A program made the position numbers and the translations under genes. The notes beneath the pieces were generated by a model. That model was not told where the DNA came from. It worked only from the letters and a program-made list of their open reading frames with translations, and searched no databases. 53,164 bases of DNA from Scatomorpha merdavium (GTDB lineage Bacteria; Bacillota; Clostridia; Oscillospirales; Oscillospiraceae), in the NCBI GenBank assembly GCA_018711415.1, contig DVIJ01000087.1, positions 1 to 53,164 of the forward strand. The letters are read 5' to 3'. Within the stretch, counting starts at the first letter, position 1, and each line of letters begins with the position of its first letter. Shown here one piece after another: positions 25,633-33,573 of the stretch.

Positions 25633-26877
25633 TCAGACCACGCCGGGGTAGAGCGGGAAGCGCTCGCAGAGCTCCACGACCTCCGCCCGGACCTCCGGCA
25701 CAGCGGCCTCCCCCTCGCGCATGAGGCGCAGGATGAGCCCGCCTATCCGGCGCATCTCCGCCTCCTTCATGCCGCGGGTCGTCGCGGCGGGGGAGCCGAA
25801 GCGCACGCCGCTGCCCAGGTGCGGCGGCTGCTCGTCAAAGGGGATGGCGTTCTTGTTCGCCGTGATGTGCGCCCTGTCCAGCCGCTCCTGCATGTCCCGG
25901 CCCGTGACGCCCATGCTCATGACGTCCGCCAGGAGCAGGTGATTGTCCGTCCCGCCGGACACCAGACGCACGCCGCCCTCCGCCAGCGTCTCCGCAAGCG
26001 CCGCGGCGTTCTTCACCACCTGGTGCTGGTACTCCGCGAACTCCGGCTGCATGGCCTCCTTCAGGCAGACCGCCTTGCCCGCGATGACGTGCATCAGCGG
26101 GCCGCCCTGGCTGCCCGGGAAGATGGCGGAGTCTATCTTCTTTGCCAGTTCCGCCTTGCAGAGGATGACGGCGCCGCGCGGGCCGCGCAGGGTCTTGTGC
26201 GTTGTCGTCGTGACGACGTCCGCGTACGGCACGGGCGAGGGGTGCGCCCCGCCCGCCACCAGGCCGCCGATGTGCGCCATGTCCACGAACATGTAGGCGC
26301 CGACCTCGTCGCAGATCTCGCGGATCCTGGCCCAGTCTATGAGGCGCGGGTAGGCCGAGGCCCCGGCGATTATCATCTTCGGCCGGAGCTCGAGCGCCAT
26401 GCGGCGCATCTCGTCGTAGTCTATGAGTTCCGTATTTTTGTCCACGCCGTAGCCGTGGACGTTGAAGTATTTGCCCGTTATCGAGGCGCGGGAGCCGTGC
26501 GTCAGGTGGCCGCCGCAGGCGAGGTCCATGCCCATCAGCGTGTCGCCCGGCTTCACCAGGGCCAGGTAGACCGCAACGTTCGCCTGGGAGCCCGAGTGCG
26601 GCTGCACGTTCGCGTGCTCCGCGCCGAAGAGCTCGCAGGCCCTCTGGCGGCAGATCTCCTCGACCTCGTCCACATATTCGCAGCCGCCGTAGAAGCGGCG
26701 GCCGGGGTAGCCCTCGGCGTATTTGTTGGTCAGGTGGCTGCCCACAGCCTCCATCACCGCGGGAGACGTGAAGTTCTCCGATGCGATGAGCTCGATATGG
26801 TCCCGCTGCCTCTGCAGCTCCCGCTCCATGGCGGCAAATACTTCCGCGTCCTCGCGGCGCAGGTGTTCATAGTTCAT
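25633..26877 (-). CDS. glyA: serine hydroxymethyltransferase
   Basis: A 414-residue PLP enzyme converting serine and tetrahydrofolate to glycine and methylene-THF, the main one-carbon source. Visible are ELIASENFTSPAV near residue 32, YAEGYPGRRFYGGCEYVD, and the PLP lysine K228 in TTTTHKTLRGPRG. The ATG at 26877 is chosen (MNYEHLRRED start, GAGGAG upstream); the longer in-frame upstream start lies closer to the promoter and lacks a site. It has its own strong promoter and leads a possible read-through unit into the two-component genes. Confidence 0.97.
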   Translation of the reverse strand: MNYEHLRREDAEVFAAMERELQRQRDHIELIASENFTSPAVMEAVGSHLTNKYAEGYPGRRFYGGCEYVDEVEEICRQRACELFGAEHANVQPHSGSQANVAVYLALVKPGDTLMGMDLACGGHLTHGSRASITGKYFNVHGYGVDKNTELIDYDEMRRMALELRPKMIIAGASAYPRLIDWARIREICDEVGAYMFVDMAHIGGLVAGGAHPSPVPYADVVTTTTHKTLRGPRGAVILCKAELAKKIDSAIFPGSQGGPLMHVIAGKAVCLKEAMQPEFAEYQHQVVKNAAALAETLAEGGVRLVSGGTDNHLLLADVMSMGVTGRDMQERLDRAHITANKNAIPFDEQPPHLGSGVRFGSPAATTRGMKEAEMRRIGGLILRLMREGEAAVPEVRAEVVELCERFPLYPGVV

Positions 26878-26936
26878 CTCAAAACAGCTCCTCGGCCAAT
26901 TTTTTTCCCACTCCATGCCCAGCACAAAGATAACCC

Positions 26937-26965
26937 ATTATAACGCCTCCGCCGCCGCTTTGCAA
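26937..26965 (-). promoter_or_regulatory. sigma-A-type promoter of glyA
   Basis: On the minus strand TTGCAA (26965-26960), 17-base spacer, TATAAT (26942-26937), with a leader of about 53 bases. Confidence 0.85.
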
Positions 26966-26997
26966 TCAGATTTCCGCCCCAAAAGGAGGAAAATGTC

Positions 26998-27012
26998 TGT
27001 GCACTCTGCACA
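26998..27012. promoter_or_regulatory. palindrome upstream of the glyA promoter
   Basis: TGTGCA-CTC-TGCACA, a perfect 6-3-6 inverted repeat about 33 bases upstream of the -35, flanked on both sides by AAATGT (21 bases apart). Position and symmetry fit an operator; the regulator is unknown. Confidence 0.4.
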
Positions 27013-27048
27013 AATGTCCGCGCCGGGCTGACTGAGGGCATGAAAAAC

Positions 27049-27068
27049 GGCCCCGTCAGGACGGGACC
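27049..27068 (-). terminator. intrinsic terminator overlapping the PAP2 stop codon
   Basis: 8-bp stem (one G-U pair) GGTCCCGT/ACGGGGCC read on the minus strand with a 4-base loop, followed by GTTTTT. The PAP2 stop lies inside the element. Confidence 0.75.
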
Positions 27069-27712
27069 GCTGCATTTTTCCGGCGCAGGAAGCGCCCTCG
27101 GTAGAAGAGGAAAAAGGCCGGGACTGCGAAGATCAGCGCGCCGACGGTGTCTATGAAGGCGTGCTGCTTCACGAGGACCGTCGAGGCCATGCAGAGCACG
27201 CACAGGACCGTTATCACCCAGCGCCAGGGCCGCGTGAAGATCCGGCTGTCGAAGCAGCAGAGGATGTCACCCAGGCAGCCCAGGACGTGCATGCTCGGGA
27301 ACACGTTCGTCGGCGTGTCCGCGGCCCAGATGATGGACATTATCCAGGTCCCGAGGTCCGTCACCTGGACGTCCTGCGGGCGCAGGTGCTGGCCGTTCGG
27401 GATGAGCACGTCCAGGACGAGCGTGGCCGTGAGCGTGAACATGTTGTAGTACATCCAGCGCTTGAAGGCCTCTCCGTCTTTGATAAGAGTCGGTATCCCG
27501 ACGGCGGCGAAGAGCGGGTACCAGATGATATAGAAAACCGCAAAGCCCGGGACGAAGGGTATGTAGGAGTCTATGAAGGTGTCCGTCACCCAATAGCCCT
27601 CCGTGGGCGTGTGCTCCTCGATGATGAAGAAGGCGAGGATATACACGACGAAATAGAGGGCGAGCACCCAATATTTGCGGCTGCGGAGAAAGTCCCGCAG
27701 GGTTTTGAACAT
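27056..27712 (-). CDS. PAP2-superfamily membrane phosphatase
   Basis: A 218-residue integral membrane protein of the PAP2 (type 2 phosphatidic acid phosphatase) superfamily, acting on lipid phosphates such as phosphatidate or undecaprenyl pyrophosphate. Conserved motifs are NVFPSMHVLGCLGD and VLVKQHAFIDTVGA, the two histidine-containing motifs of the branch related to inositol-phosphorylceramide synthases; five or six hydrophobic segments are seen. The ATG at 27712 is used although no clear ribosome site precedes it; the TTG at 27739 touches the likely -10 (TATAAT about 27741-27746). Substrate not determinable. Confidence 0.85.
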   Translation of the reverse strand: MFKTLRDFLRSRKYWVLALYFVVYILAFFIIEEHTPTEGYWVTDTFIDSYIPFVPGFAVFYIIWYPLFAAVGIPTLIKDGEAFKRWMYYNMFTLTATLVLDVLIPNGQHLRPQDVQVTDLGTWIMSIIWAADTPTNVFPSMHVLGCLGDILCCFDSRIFTRPWRWVITVLCVLCMASTVLVKQHAFIDTVGALIFAVPAFFLFYRGRFLRRKNAAVPS

Positions 27713-27777
27713 ATCGCGTAAAATGGCCGATTCCCCCAAATTATAAGCCGGAGCTTGTTCCCAAGCGCCTCGAAATA

Positions 27778-27786
27778 TGCTATCCT
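27778..27786 (+). promoter_or_regulatory. extended -10 promoter of gluQRS
   Basis: TGC plus TATCCT (27778-27786); a TTGTTC lies 20 bases upstream, too far for a good -35. Divergent from the PAP2 promoter in the same 110-base gap. Confidence 0.55.
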
Positions 27787-27821
27787 GAAAATATCAAAAA
27801 TTCATCGACTCGGAGGCCGAA

Positions 27822-28748
27822 ATGGATAAGACGCCGCGAGGCCGCTTCGCTCCAAGCCCGAGCGGACGGCTGCACCTTGGAAATATGCTCGCCTCGCTGC
27901 TGGCCTGGCTGGACGCGCGCTCGCTGGGCGGGGAGCTTCTCTTCCGCCTGGAGGACCTGGACCCGGAGCGCAGCGGCGCGGACTGGGCGCGGCTCATGGC
28001 CGAGGACCTGCGCTGGCTGGGCCTGGACTGGGACCTCGGCTGGCCGGAGGAGCCCGGCTATGCCCAGGGCGGGCGCTCCGCGCGCTACGAGGCGGCCTTT
28101 GCGCAGCTGGATTCCCGCGGGCTGGTCTATCCCTGCTGGTGCTCGCGGGCGGAGCGGCTTGCCGCCTCCGCGCCGCACCCCGGCGAGGAGCGGCCCCTCG
28201 GCTGCAGGTGCCGGTACTACACAGAGGAAGAAAAGCTCCGCCAGCGCCGCCGCCCGGCGGCAAAGCTCGCCGTGCCGGACGCGGTGGTCTCCGTCACGGA
28301 CGGACACTACGGCCTTTACGCCGAAAACCTCGCCCGGGGGAGCGGGGACTTCATAGTAAGGCGCTCGGACGGGGTCTGGGCATATCAGCTGGCCGTCTCC
28401 GTGGACGACATGGAGATGGGCGTGACGCGGGTCGTCCGGGCGCGGGACCTGCTCACTTCCGCGCCGAGGCAGAAGTGGCTCATAGAGACCCTGGGCGGCG
28501 CGGCCCCGGACTACTGCCACTGTCCGCTCCTCGTCTCGCCGGAGGGGCGCAAGCTCTCCAAGCGGGAGGGGGACCTCAACATGGCGGAGCTCCGCCGCCG
28601 CTACACGCCGGAGGGGCTCTGCGGGGTCCTGGCGCACCTCGCCGGGCTCATCGACAGGCCGGAGCCCGTGACGCCGCGCGAGCTGGTCCCGGACTTCGAC
28701 TGGGCGAAGGTCCCGGTGGAGGACGTCATTTTGCCCGCCTGGGTCTAG
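27822..28748 (+). CDS. gluQRS: glutamyl-queuosine tRNA(Asp) synthetase
   Basis: A 308-residue truncated glutamyl-tRNA-synthetase paralogue that glutamylates the queuosine base of tRNA(Asp) rather than the tRNA end. Visible: RFAPSPSGRLHLGN (HIGH-equivalent HLGN at 18-21), a zinc-binding cysteine set in CWC and CRCRYY, the KLSKREG (KMSKS-equivalent) motif, and absence of the C-terminal anticodon-binding domain, which distinguishes it from GltX. The ATG at 27822 follows CGGAGG. Its 3' end overlaps the convergent P-type ATPase gene by 23 bases. Presence implies queuosine in this organism's tRNA. Confidence 0.94.
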   Translation: MDKTPRGRFAPSPSGRLHLGNMLASLLAWLDARSLGGELLFRLEDLDPERSGADWARLMAEDLRWLGLDWDLGWPEEPGYAQGGRSARYEAAFAQLDSRGLVYPCWCSRAERLAASAPHPGEERPLGCRCRYYTEEEKLRQRRRPAAKLAVPDAVVSVTDGHYGLYAENLARGSGDFIVRRSDGVWAYQLAVSVDDMEMGVTRVVRARDLLTSAPRQKWLIETLGGAAPDYCHCPLLVSPEGRKLSKREGDLNMAELRRRYTPEGLCGVLAHLAGLIDRPEPVTPRELVPDFDWAKVPVEDVILPAWV

Positions 28749-31173
28749 CGTGGCGGCCGCCCGAGCGCAGCGAGGCGAGGCTCTGCTTCAGCTTTTCCTG
28801 GGCGCGGCAGAGCAGCGCCAGCGCCGGCCAGGACAAAAGCACGAACACGCCCAGTATCATGCCGGCGGGCAGGTCCAGCTTCGAGATCGTGAAGAGCTCC
28901 GGCAGGACCAGCACGCAGATGCCGAAGCCGACCACCAGCGCGACCATCATCGCGCGGCGCAGCAGGTCGTAGGGCTTGCAGGTCCTGTGGACGACCATCA
29001 GGCCGACGACGCAGAGGATGACGGTGCAGATCGTCCCCATCATGTCCTCCGGCAGCTCGAACACGAGGCAGAAGAGGATCGCCCCGAGGACGAGGAAGAG
29101 GTTCGTCAGCCCGCCGGGCAGCGCCCGGCCCACGACGTTCGGCAAAAACTTGCCCTTTATCCTGGCGCTGTTCGGCTCCATCGCCAGGATGAAGCCCGGT
29201 ATGCCGATGGTCAGCGCCGAGACGAGGCTCATCTGCGCGCTCGTCACGGGGTAGGGCAGGGTGAACACGAGCGTTATGACCGCCAGGATGAAGGAGAAGA
29301 TGTTCTTCACCAAAAAGAGCGAGGCCGAGCGCTCGATGTTGTTGATGACGCGCCGCCCCTCCGCCACTACGGAGGGCATCGCCGCGAAGTTCGACTCCAG
29401 CAGCACGATGTGCGAGACCTGGCAGGCCGCGTCCGAGCCGGAGGCCATCGCCACGGAGCAGTCCGCCTCCTTGAGGGCGAGGACGTCGTTCACGCCGTCT
29501 CCCGTCATGGCGACGGTGTGGCCCGCGGCCTTGAGCGCGCGCACGAAGCGGCGCTTCTGGTCCGGCGTCACGCGGCCGAATACCGTGTACCGCTCGACGG
29601 CTTCGGCTATGTCCTCGTCCGTTTCGAGCGTGCGGGCGTCCACGTAGTTTTCCGCGCCCCTTATCCCGGCGCGCTTGGCCACCTCGGAAACGGCCAGCGC
29701 GTTGTCCCCGGAGATGACCTTTATCGCAACGCCCTGCGCCGCGAAGTATTTGAAGGTCTCCGGAGCTTCCTCGCGGATCTTGTTCGAGAGCAGGATGAGC
29801 GCGATGGGCATGAGCCCCGCTTCCGGCCGCTCGTCCTCCGGGTCCCCGTCGTAGAGGCCGAGGAGCAGCACGCGGCAGCCCTTGGCGGAGTAGGCGTCTA
29901 TCTGCTTTGCATATTTGCCGCCGCGCTCGCCCAGGAGCACGTCCGGCGCGCCGAGCAGGTAGGTCTCGTCCTCGTGGAAGCTCACCCCGCCGAACTTCTT
30001 GGCCGAGGTGAAAGGCACGGCCTTTATCGCGGGCTGCTTCACCTCGCCGGTGAAGTAGCGGCGGAGCGCGGCCATCGTGTCGTTATCCGCGCGCATCGCG
30101 GCGACGTAGTCCGCCATGATGAGGCGTATGTCCGATTCCTCGAACCGCTCCGGGCAGAGGGGGACGACGTCCTCGACCGTCATCTTGTTCTCCGTCACGG
30201 TGCCTGTCTTGTCCACGCAGAGGACGTCCACGCGCGCAAGCGTCTCTATGCAGCCCATGTCGTGGACGAGGGTCCGCTTCTGCGCGAGGCGCACCACGCC
30301 CGCCGCCAGGGCCATGCTCGTGAGCAGGTAAAGCCCCTCCGGGATCATCCCGATGAGGGAGGCCACCGTCGCCACGACGCCGTCCGTCACGCTCCGGCCC
30401 AGCCAGGCGATCTCCTTCACGGCCATGAGTATCCCGAGCGGGATTATCGCTATCCCGATGACCTGGACGAGCCTGGTCAGCGAGCGCATCATCTCCGACT
30501 GCTGGGGCGGCTTTGCGGCCTTGGCCTCCAGCGTCAGCCGGTTGGCGAAGGAGTCCGCGCCGACGCGGGTCAGCCGGGCGCGGCACTGTCCGGAAACGAC
30601 GAAGCTGCCCGAGAGCAGCTCGTCCCCGGGCTTTTTCTTTATCTCGTCCGCCTCGCCGGTTATGAGCGCCTCGTTCGCGCTGCACTCGCCCGCGACGACC
30701 ACGGCGTCCGCGAAGATCTGGTCCCCGGCGGAGAACTCGACGATGTCGTCCCGGACCATCTCGCTCGTGGGGATCTTCCGCCTGCGCCCGTCGCGTATGA
30801 CGGCGCCCTGGGGGGCTGTGAGCAGGGTGAGCTTATCCAGCGTGCGCTTCGAGCGGAGCTCCTGCACGATGCCGATGGCGATGTTCGCCAGGACGACGCC
30901 CATGAACATCACGTTCTGCCAGGAGCCCACCGCCAGCACGCAGGCCGCCAGGAAGAAAAACAGCATGTTGAAGTAGGTGAACACGTTGGAGCGGACGATC
31001 TGCCCGACCGTCTTGCCCGGCGGGTCTATCGGGAGGTTTGCCCAGCCGGCGTCCACGCGCTCCTGCGCCTGCGCCGAGGAAAGGCCCAGCTCCGAATCCG
31101 GCGTGAGCTCCGGCACGTGCCGGCGCAGCGGTTCTTCGATATCCTTTTTTTTCGTCAATCTTTTCAGCTTCAT
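28726..31173 (-). CDS. HAD-type cation-translocating P-type ATPase (CtpE-like)
   Basis: An ~815-residue P-type ATPase. It has the TGEADE actuator motif, the IGMIPEGLYLL membrane motif, the phosphorylation site VLCVDKTGTVTENK, and the GDGVNDVLALKEADCSVAM hinge. About ten membrane segments are seen and there is no N-terminal metal-binding domain. The overall pattern resembles mycobacterial CtpE (calcium import); ion specificity is inferred only. ATG at 31173 is used; another in-frame ATG is 9 bases upstream. No ribosome site precedes either, and an extended -10 (TGCTACAAT) ends 8-13 bases upstream, suggesting a leaderless mRNA. Confidence 0.9.
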   Translation of the reverse strand: MKLKRLTKKKDIEEPLRRHVPELTPDSELGLSSAQAQERVDAGWANLPIDPPGKTVGQIVRSNVFTYFNMLFFFLAACVLAVGSWQNVMFMGVVLANIAIGIVQELRSKRTLDKLTLLTAPQGAVIRDGRRRKIPTSEMVRDDIVEFSAGDQIFADAVVVAGECSANEALITGEADEIKKKPGDELLSGSFVVSGQCRARLTRVGADSFANRLTLEAKAAKPPQQSEMMRSLTRLVQVIGIAIIPLGILMAVKEIAWLGRSVTDGVVATVASLIGMIPEGLYLLTSMALAAGVVRLAQKRTLVHDMGCIETLARVDVLCVDKTGTVTENKMTVEDVVPLCPERFEESDIRLIMADYVAAMRADNDTMAALRRYFTGEVKQPAIKAVPFTSAKKFGGVSFHEDETYLLGAPDVLLGERGGKYAKQIDAYSAKGCRVLLLGLYDGDPEDERPEAGLMPIALILLSNKIREEAPETFKYFAAQGVAIKVISGDNALAVSEVAKRAGIRGAENYVDARTLETDEDIAEAVERYTVFGRVTPDQKRRFVRALKAAGHTVAMTGDGVNDVLALKEADCSVAMASGSDAACQVSHIVLLESNFAAMPSVVAEGRRVINNIERSASLFLVKNIFSFILAVITLVFTLPYPVTSAQMSLVSALTIGIPGFILAMEPNSARIKGKFLPNVVGRALPGGLTNLFLVLGAILFCLVFELPEDMMGTICTVILCVVGLMVVHRTCKPYDLLRRAMMVALVVGFGICVLVLPELFTISKLDLPAGMILGVFVLLSWPALALLCRAQEKLKQSLASLRSGGRHARPRRAK

Positions 31174-31180
31174 ATGGCAC

Positions 31181-31189
31181 ATTGTAGCA
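31181..31189 (-). promoter_or_regulatory. extended -10 promoter of the P-type ATPase
   Basis: TGC plus TACAAT on the minus strand (31189-31181). The predicted start of transcription falls at about the A of the ATG at 31173. No convincing -35 is seen. Confidence 0.5.
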
Positions 31190-31240
31190 CAGGCGCGGCC
31201 CGGCGTCGGTAAACTTATTGTTAATAATGAGCAGAATTAC

Positions 31241-31273
31241 GCCCCGCCCCCGGTCCGGGGGCGGGGCCTTTTT
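31241..31273. terminator. strong GC hairpin terminator between serA and the P-type ATPase
   Basis: 13-bp perfect arms (31241-31253 and 31255-31267). The T-run (31269-31273) is on the plus strand; on the minus strand, where serA is transcribed, only a weak TAATT follows, so it may act as a modest serA terminator. Confidence 0.7.
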
Positions 31274-32436
31274 CAGATGACGCGGACGCGAAGTACGTCC
31301 GGGTTCTGCTCGATGGGAGCGGTTATCTCGCTGCCCACGGGCTCGGAGAGGTCCATCATCGTATAGGCGAACTCGCCCCGGGGCTTGTTTATCATGTGTT
31401 CGACGTTGAGGTTCCGCGCGCTCACGAGGTCCAGGATGCTGTTTATCATGTTCGGGACGTTCCTGTGGATGACGCAGAGGCGGCAGGCCCCCAGGCGGTC
31501 CAGCGCGGCGTTCGGCATGTTGACGGAGTTTTTGATGTTGCCGTTTTTGAGGTAGTCGTAGATCTCCTGCGCGGCCATGACGGCGCATTTTTCCTCGCTC
31601 TCCGGCGTGCAGGCGCCGAGGTGGGGCGTCGTTATGCAGTTGCGCAGGCCCACGAGCCGCTCGTTGGGGAAGTCCGTCACGTAGCGGCCGACCTTCCCGC
31701 TGGCCAGGCCCTCTATCATGGCCTCGTCGTCCACTATCTCGGCGCGGGACTCGTTCACTATCCGCACGCCGGGGCGCATCGCCGCGATGGCGGCGGCGTC
31801 TATCATGTGGTGCGTGGACTCGTTATAGGGGACGTTGAGGCTGATATAGTCGCTCGTGCGGAAGATCTCCTCCAGGAAGTCCACGTGGATGACGTCCCGC
31901 GAGAGCCGCCAGGCCGATTCGACGGACATATACGGGTCGTAGCCGCGGACGGTCATCCCCAGCTTGAGCGCCGTGGACGCCACCAGCACGCCTATCGCCC
32001 CAAGGCCGATGACGCCCAGGTTCTTCCCGCAGAGCTCCGGACCGGCAAAGGCGCTCTTGCCCTTTTCGACGAGCTCCGGTATCTCCGCGCCGCGGCCGGC
32101 GATGGACTTCACCCATTCGATGCTCCCGAGTATGTCCCGGGAGGCCACCAGCAGCTGGAAGATGACCATTTCCTTCGTTGCGTCTGCGTTCGCGCCGGGG
32201 GCGTTGAACACGACTATCCCCGACTCCGAGCAGCGCTCGAGCGGGATGTTGTTCGTCCCGGCCCCGGCCCGGCCGATGCACTTGAGCTCCGGCCAGAACT
32301 CCGTCCCGTGCAGGTCCGCCGAGCGGATGAGCAGCGCGTCCGGCCGCTCCAGCTCCTGGCCCACCTCGCAGCCCTGCTTTGCCAGGATGTCCGTCCCGAG
32401 GTGGGAGATTGCGTTCATCGTGCGTATTTTAAACAT
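31273..32436 (-). CDS. serA: D-3-phosphoglycerate dehydrogenase with ACT domain
   Basis: A 387-residue NAD-dependent dehydrogenase starting serine synthesis by oxidising 3-phosphoglycerate. Seen are IGRAGAGTNNIPLE, the Rossmann loop GVIGLGAIGVLVA, the catalytic region IVNESRAEIVDDEA and TTPHLGACTPESEEK with its catalytic histidine, and a C-terminal ACT domain (RNVPNMINSILDLVSARNLN) suited to feedback by serine. It lacks the intervening domain of long SerA, as usual for this short type. It starts 8 bases inside the end of serC, with GAGGTG upstream, forming a serC-serA operon. Confidence 0.95.
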   Translation of the reverse strand: MFKIRTMNAISHLGTDILAKQGCEVGQELERPDALLIRSADLHGTEFWPELKCIGRAGAGTNNIPLERCSESGIVVFNAPGANADATKEMVIFQLLVASRDILGSIEWVKSIAGRGAEIPELVEKGKSAFAGPELCGKNLGVIGLGAIGVLVASTALKLGMTVRGYDPYMSVESAWRLSRDVIHVDFLEEIFRTSDYISLNVPYNESTHHMIDAAAIAAMRPGVRIVNESRAEIVDDEAMIEGLASGKVGRYVTDFPNERLVGLRNCITTPHLGACTPESEEKCAVMAAQEIYDYLKNGNIKNSVNMPNAALDRLGACRLCVIHRNVPNMINSILDLVSARNLNVEHMINKPRGEFAYTMMDLSEPVGSEITAPIEQNPDVLRVRVI

Positions 32437-33511
32437 GGTGCGACACCTCGAAATCCTTCATATACTGCGCTATCGCCTGAGCGCCCTCCAGGGGCATTGC
32501 GTTGTAGAGCGAGACGCGCATCCCGCCAGTCAGCCTGTGGCCGCGGACGTTCAGCAGGCCCCGGCGCGCCGCCCCGCGGCAGAACTCCTCGTCCAGCTCG
32601 TCCGAGTCTGTGCGGAAGGTCACGTTCATGCAGGAGCGGCTGCCCTCCTCCGCGTGCGCCCTGTAGACCCGGGAGTTGCCCAGGACCTCGTAGAGCAGGC
32701 TGCTCCGCTCGCGGCGCAGCCGGTCCATCTCCGCAACGCCGCCCTGTTCCTCCACCCAGTCCAGCACCAGGCCCAGCATGTAGATGCACCAGCAGGGCGG
32801 GGTGTTGAGCATCGAGTCCTTGGCGGACATCAGCCGGTAGTTCAGGACCTGCGGCGTGTCCGGGCGCTCATGGCCCAGCGCCGCGCGCTCTATTATCGCA
32901 ACCGTCAGCCCCGCGGGGGCCATGTTCTTCTGCGCGCCGGCGTAGATGAGGCGGTAGCGCCCGACCTCCACCGGGTGCGAGAGGATCTCCGAGGACATGT
33001 CGCAGACGAGCGGCACGCCCGCCTCCGGCACGTAGTCCCAGGCCGTCCCGTAGATCGTGTTGTTGGCGCAGTAGTGGAAGTAGGCCGCGCCGCGCTCCAG
33101 CTTCAGCTCGGACTGGCGAGGTATCCTCCTGTAGCTCTCGGCGCCGCCGTCGAACGCGCGGAGGACCTTGCCGTATTTCGCCGCCTCACGCGCCGCGATG
33201 CCCGAGAAGTTCCCCGTCACCGCATAGACCGCAGGACCCTCGCCCATGAGGTTCAGCGGGACCGCGGAAAACTGGCCCGTCGCCCCGCCCTGCATGAACA
33301 GGATGTCGTGCGAGCTCGGGACCGAAAGCAGGCTCCGCAGCTTCTCCTTCGCCCCGGCGTGTATCTCCTGGAACAGACTGCCACGGTGGCTCATCTCCAT
33401 CACCGACATCCCGCTCGAATGCCAGTTCATGAGCTCCGCCTGGGCCTTCTTCAAAACGGGCGCCGGCAGCTGCGCCGGTCCCGCCGCGAAGTTATATATC
33501 TTTCCCACCAT
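32429..33511 (-). CDS. serC: phosphoserine aminotransferase
   Basis: A 360-residue class V aminotransferase making phosphoserine from phosphohydroxypyruvate and glutamate. It begins IYNFAAGPAQLPAPVL, has SVMEMSHRG, FMQGGATGQFS near residue 72, and the PLP lysine in YAGAQKNMAPAG; the end MRVSLYNAMPLEG is characteristic. ATG at 33511 is chosen because GAGGGG lies 8 bases upstream; GTG at 33520 would overlap it. With serA downstream this provides two of the three serine-synthesis steps; serB is not in the window. Confidence 0.96.
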   Translation of the reverse strand: MVGKIYNFAAGPAQLPAPVLKKAQAELMNWHSSGMSVMEMSHRGSLFQEIHAGAKEKLRSLLSVPSSHDILFMQGGATGQFSAVPLNLMGEGPAVYAVTGNFSGIAAREAAKYGKVLRAFDGGAESYRRIPRQSELKLERGAAYFHYCANNTIYGTAWDYVPEAGVPLVCDMSSEILSHPVEVGRYRLIYAGAQKNMAPAGLTVAIIERAALGHERPDTPQVLNYRLMSAKDSMLNTPPCWCIYMLGLVLDWVEEQGGVAEMDRLRRERSSLLYEVLGNSRVYRAHAEEGSRSCMNVTFRTDSDELDEEFCRGAARRGLLNVRGHRLTGGMRVSLYNAMPLEGAQAIAQYMKDFEVSHHV

Positions 33512-33543
33512 CAGGAACACCCCTCTGAACAGGTATTATATAA

Positions 33544-33573
33544 AGTATAGTCTTTCCGCACCGCCCGCGTCAA
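33544..33573 (-). promoter_or_regulatory. sigma-A-type promoter of serC-serA
   Basis: On the minus strand TTGACG (33573-33568), 18-base spacer, TATACT (33549-33544). The -35 overlaps the mtaB stop codon, so the ser operon is separately transcribed. Confidence 0.8.

Noticed and set aside
20999..26877. Whole glyA-to-peptide region as a new defence or antibiotic-synthesis island
   Set aside because: Every large gene matches the known Bce-type detection and resistance module or glyA; no biosynthetic or nuclease genes are present. Only the small peptide and the operon linkage are unusual.
26993..27031. 12-codon frame preceded by AAGGAGG upstream of glyA on the plus strand
   Set aside because: The spacing from ribosome site to ATG is only 3 bases, there is no promoter in the right place, and nothing is encoded downstream on that strand. 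The palindrome within it better explains the sequence.
31241..31268. GC hairpin considered as a plus-strand terminator for a hidden plus-strand gene
   Set aside because: There is no plus-strand gene between gluQRS and this point; the T-run orientation is probably incidental and the element most likely ends serA or insulates the two minus-strand genes.
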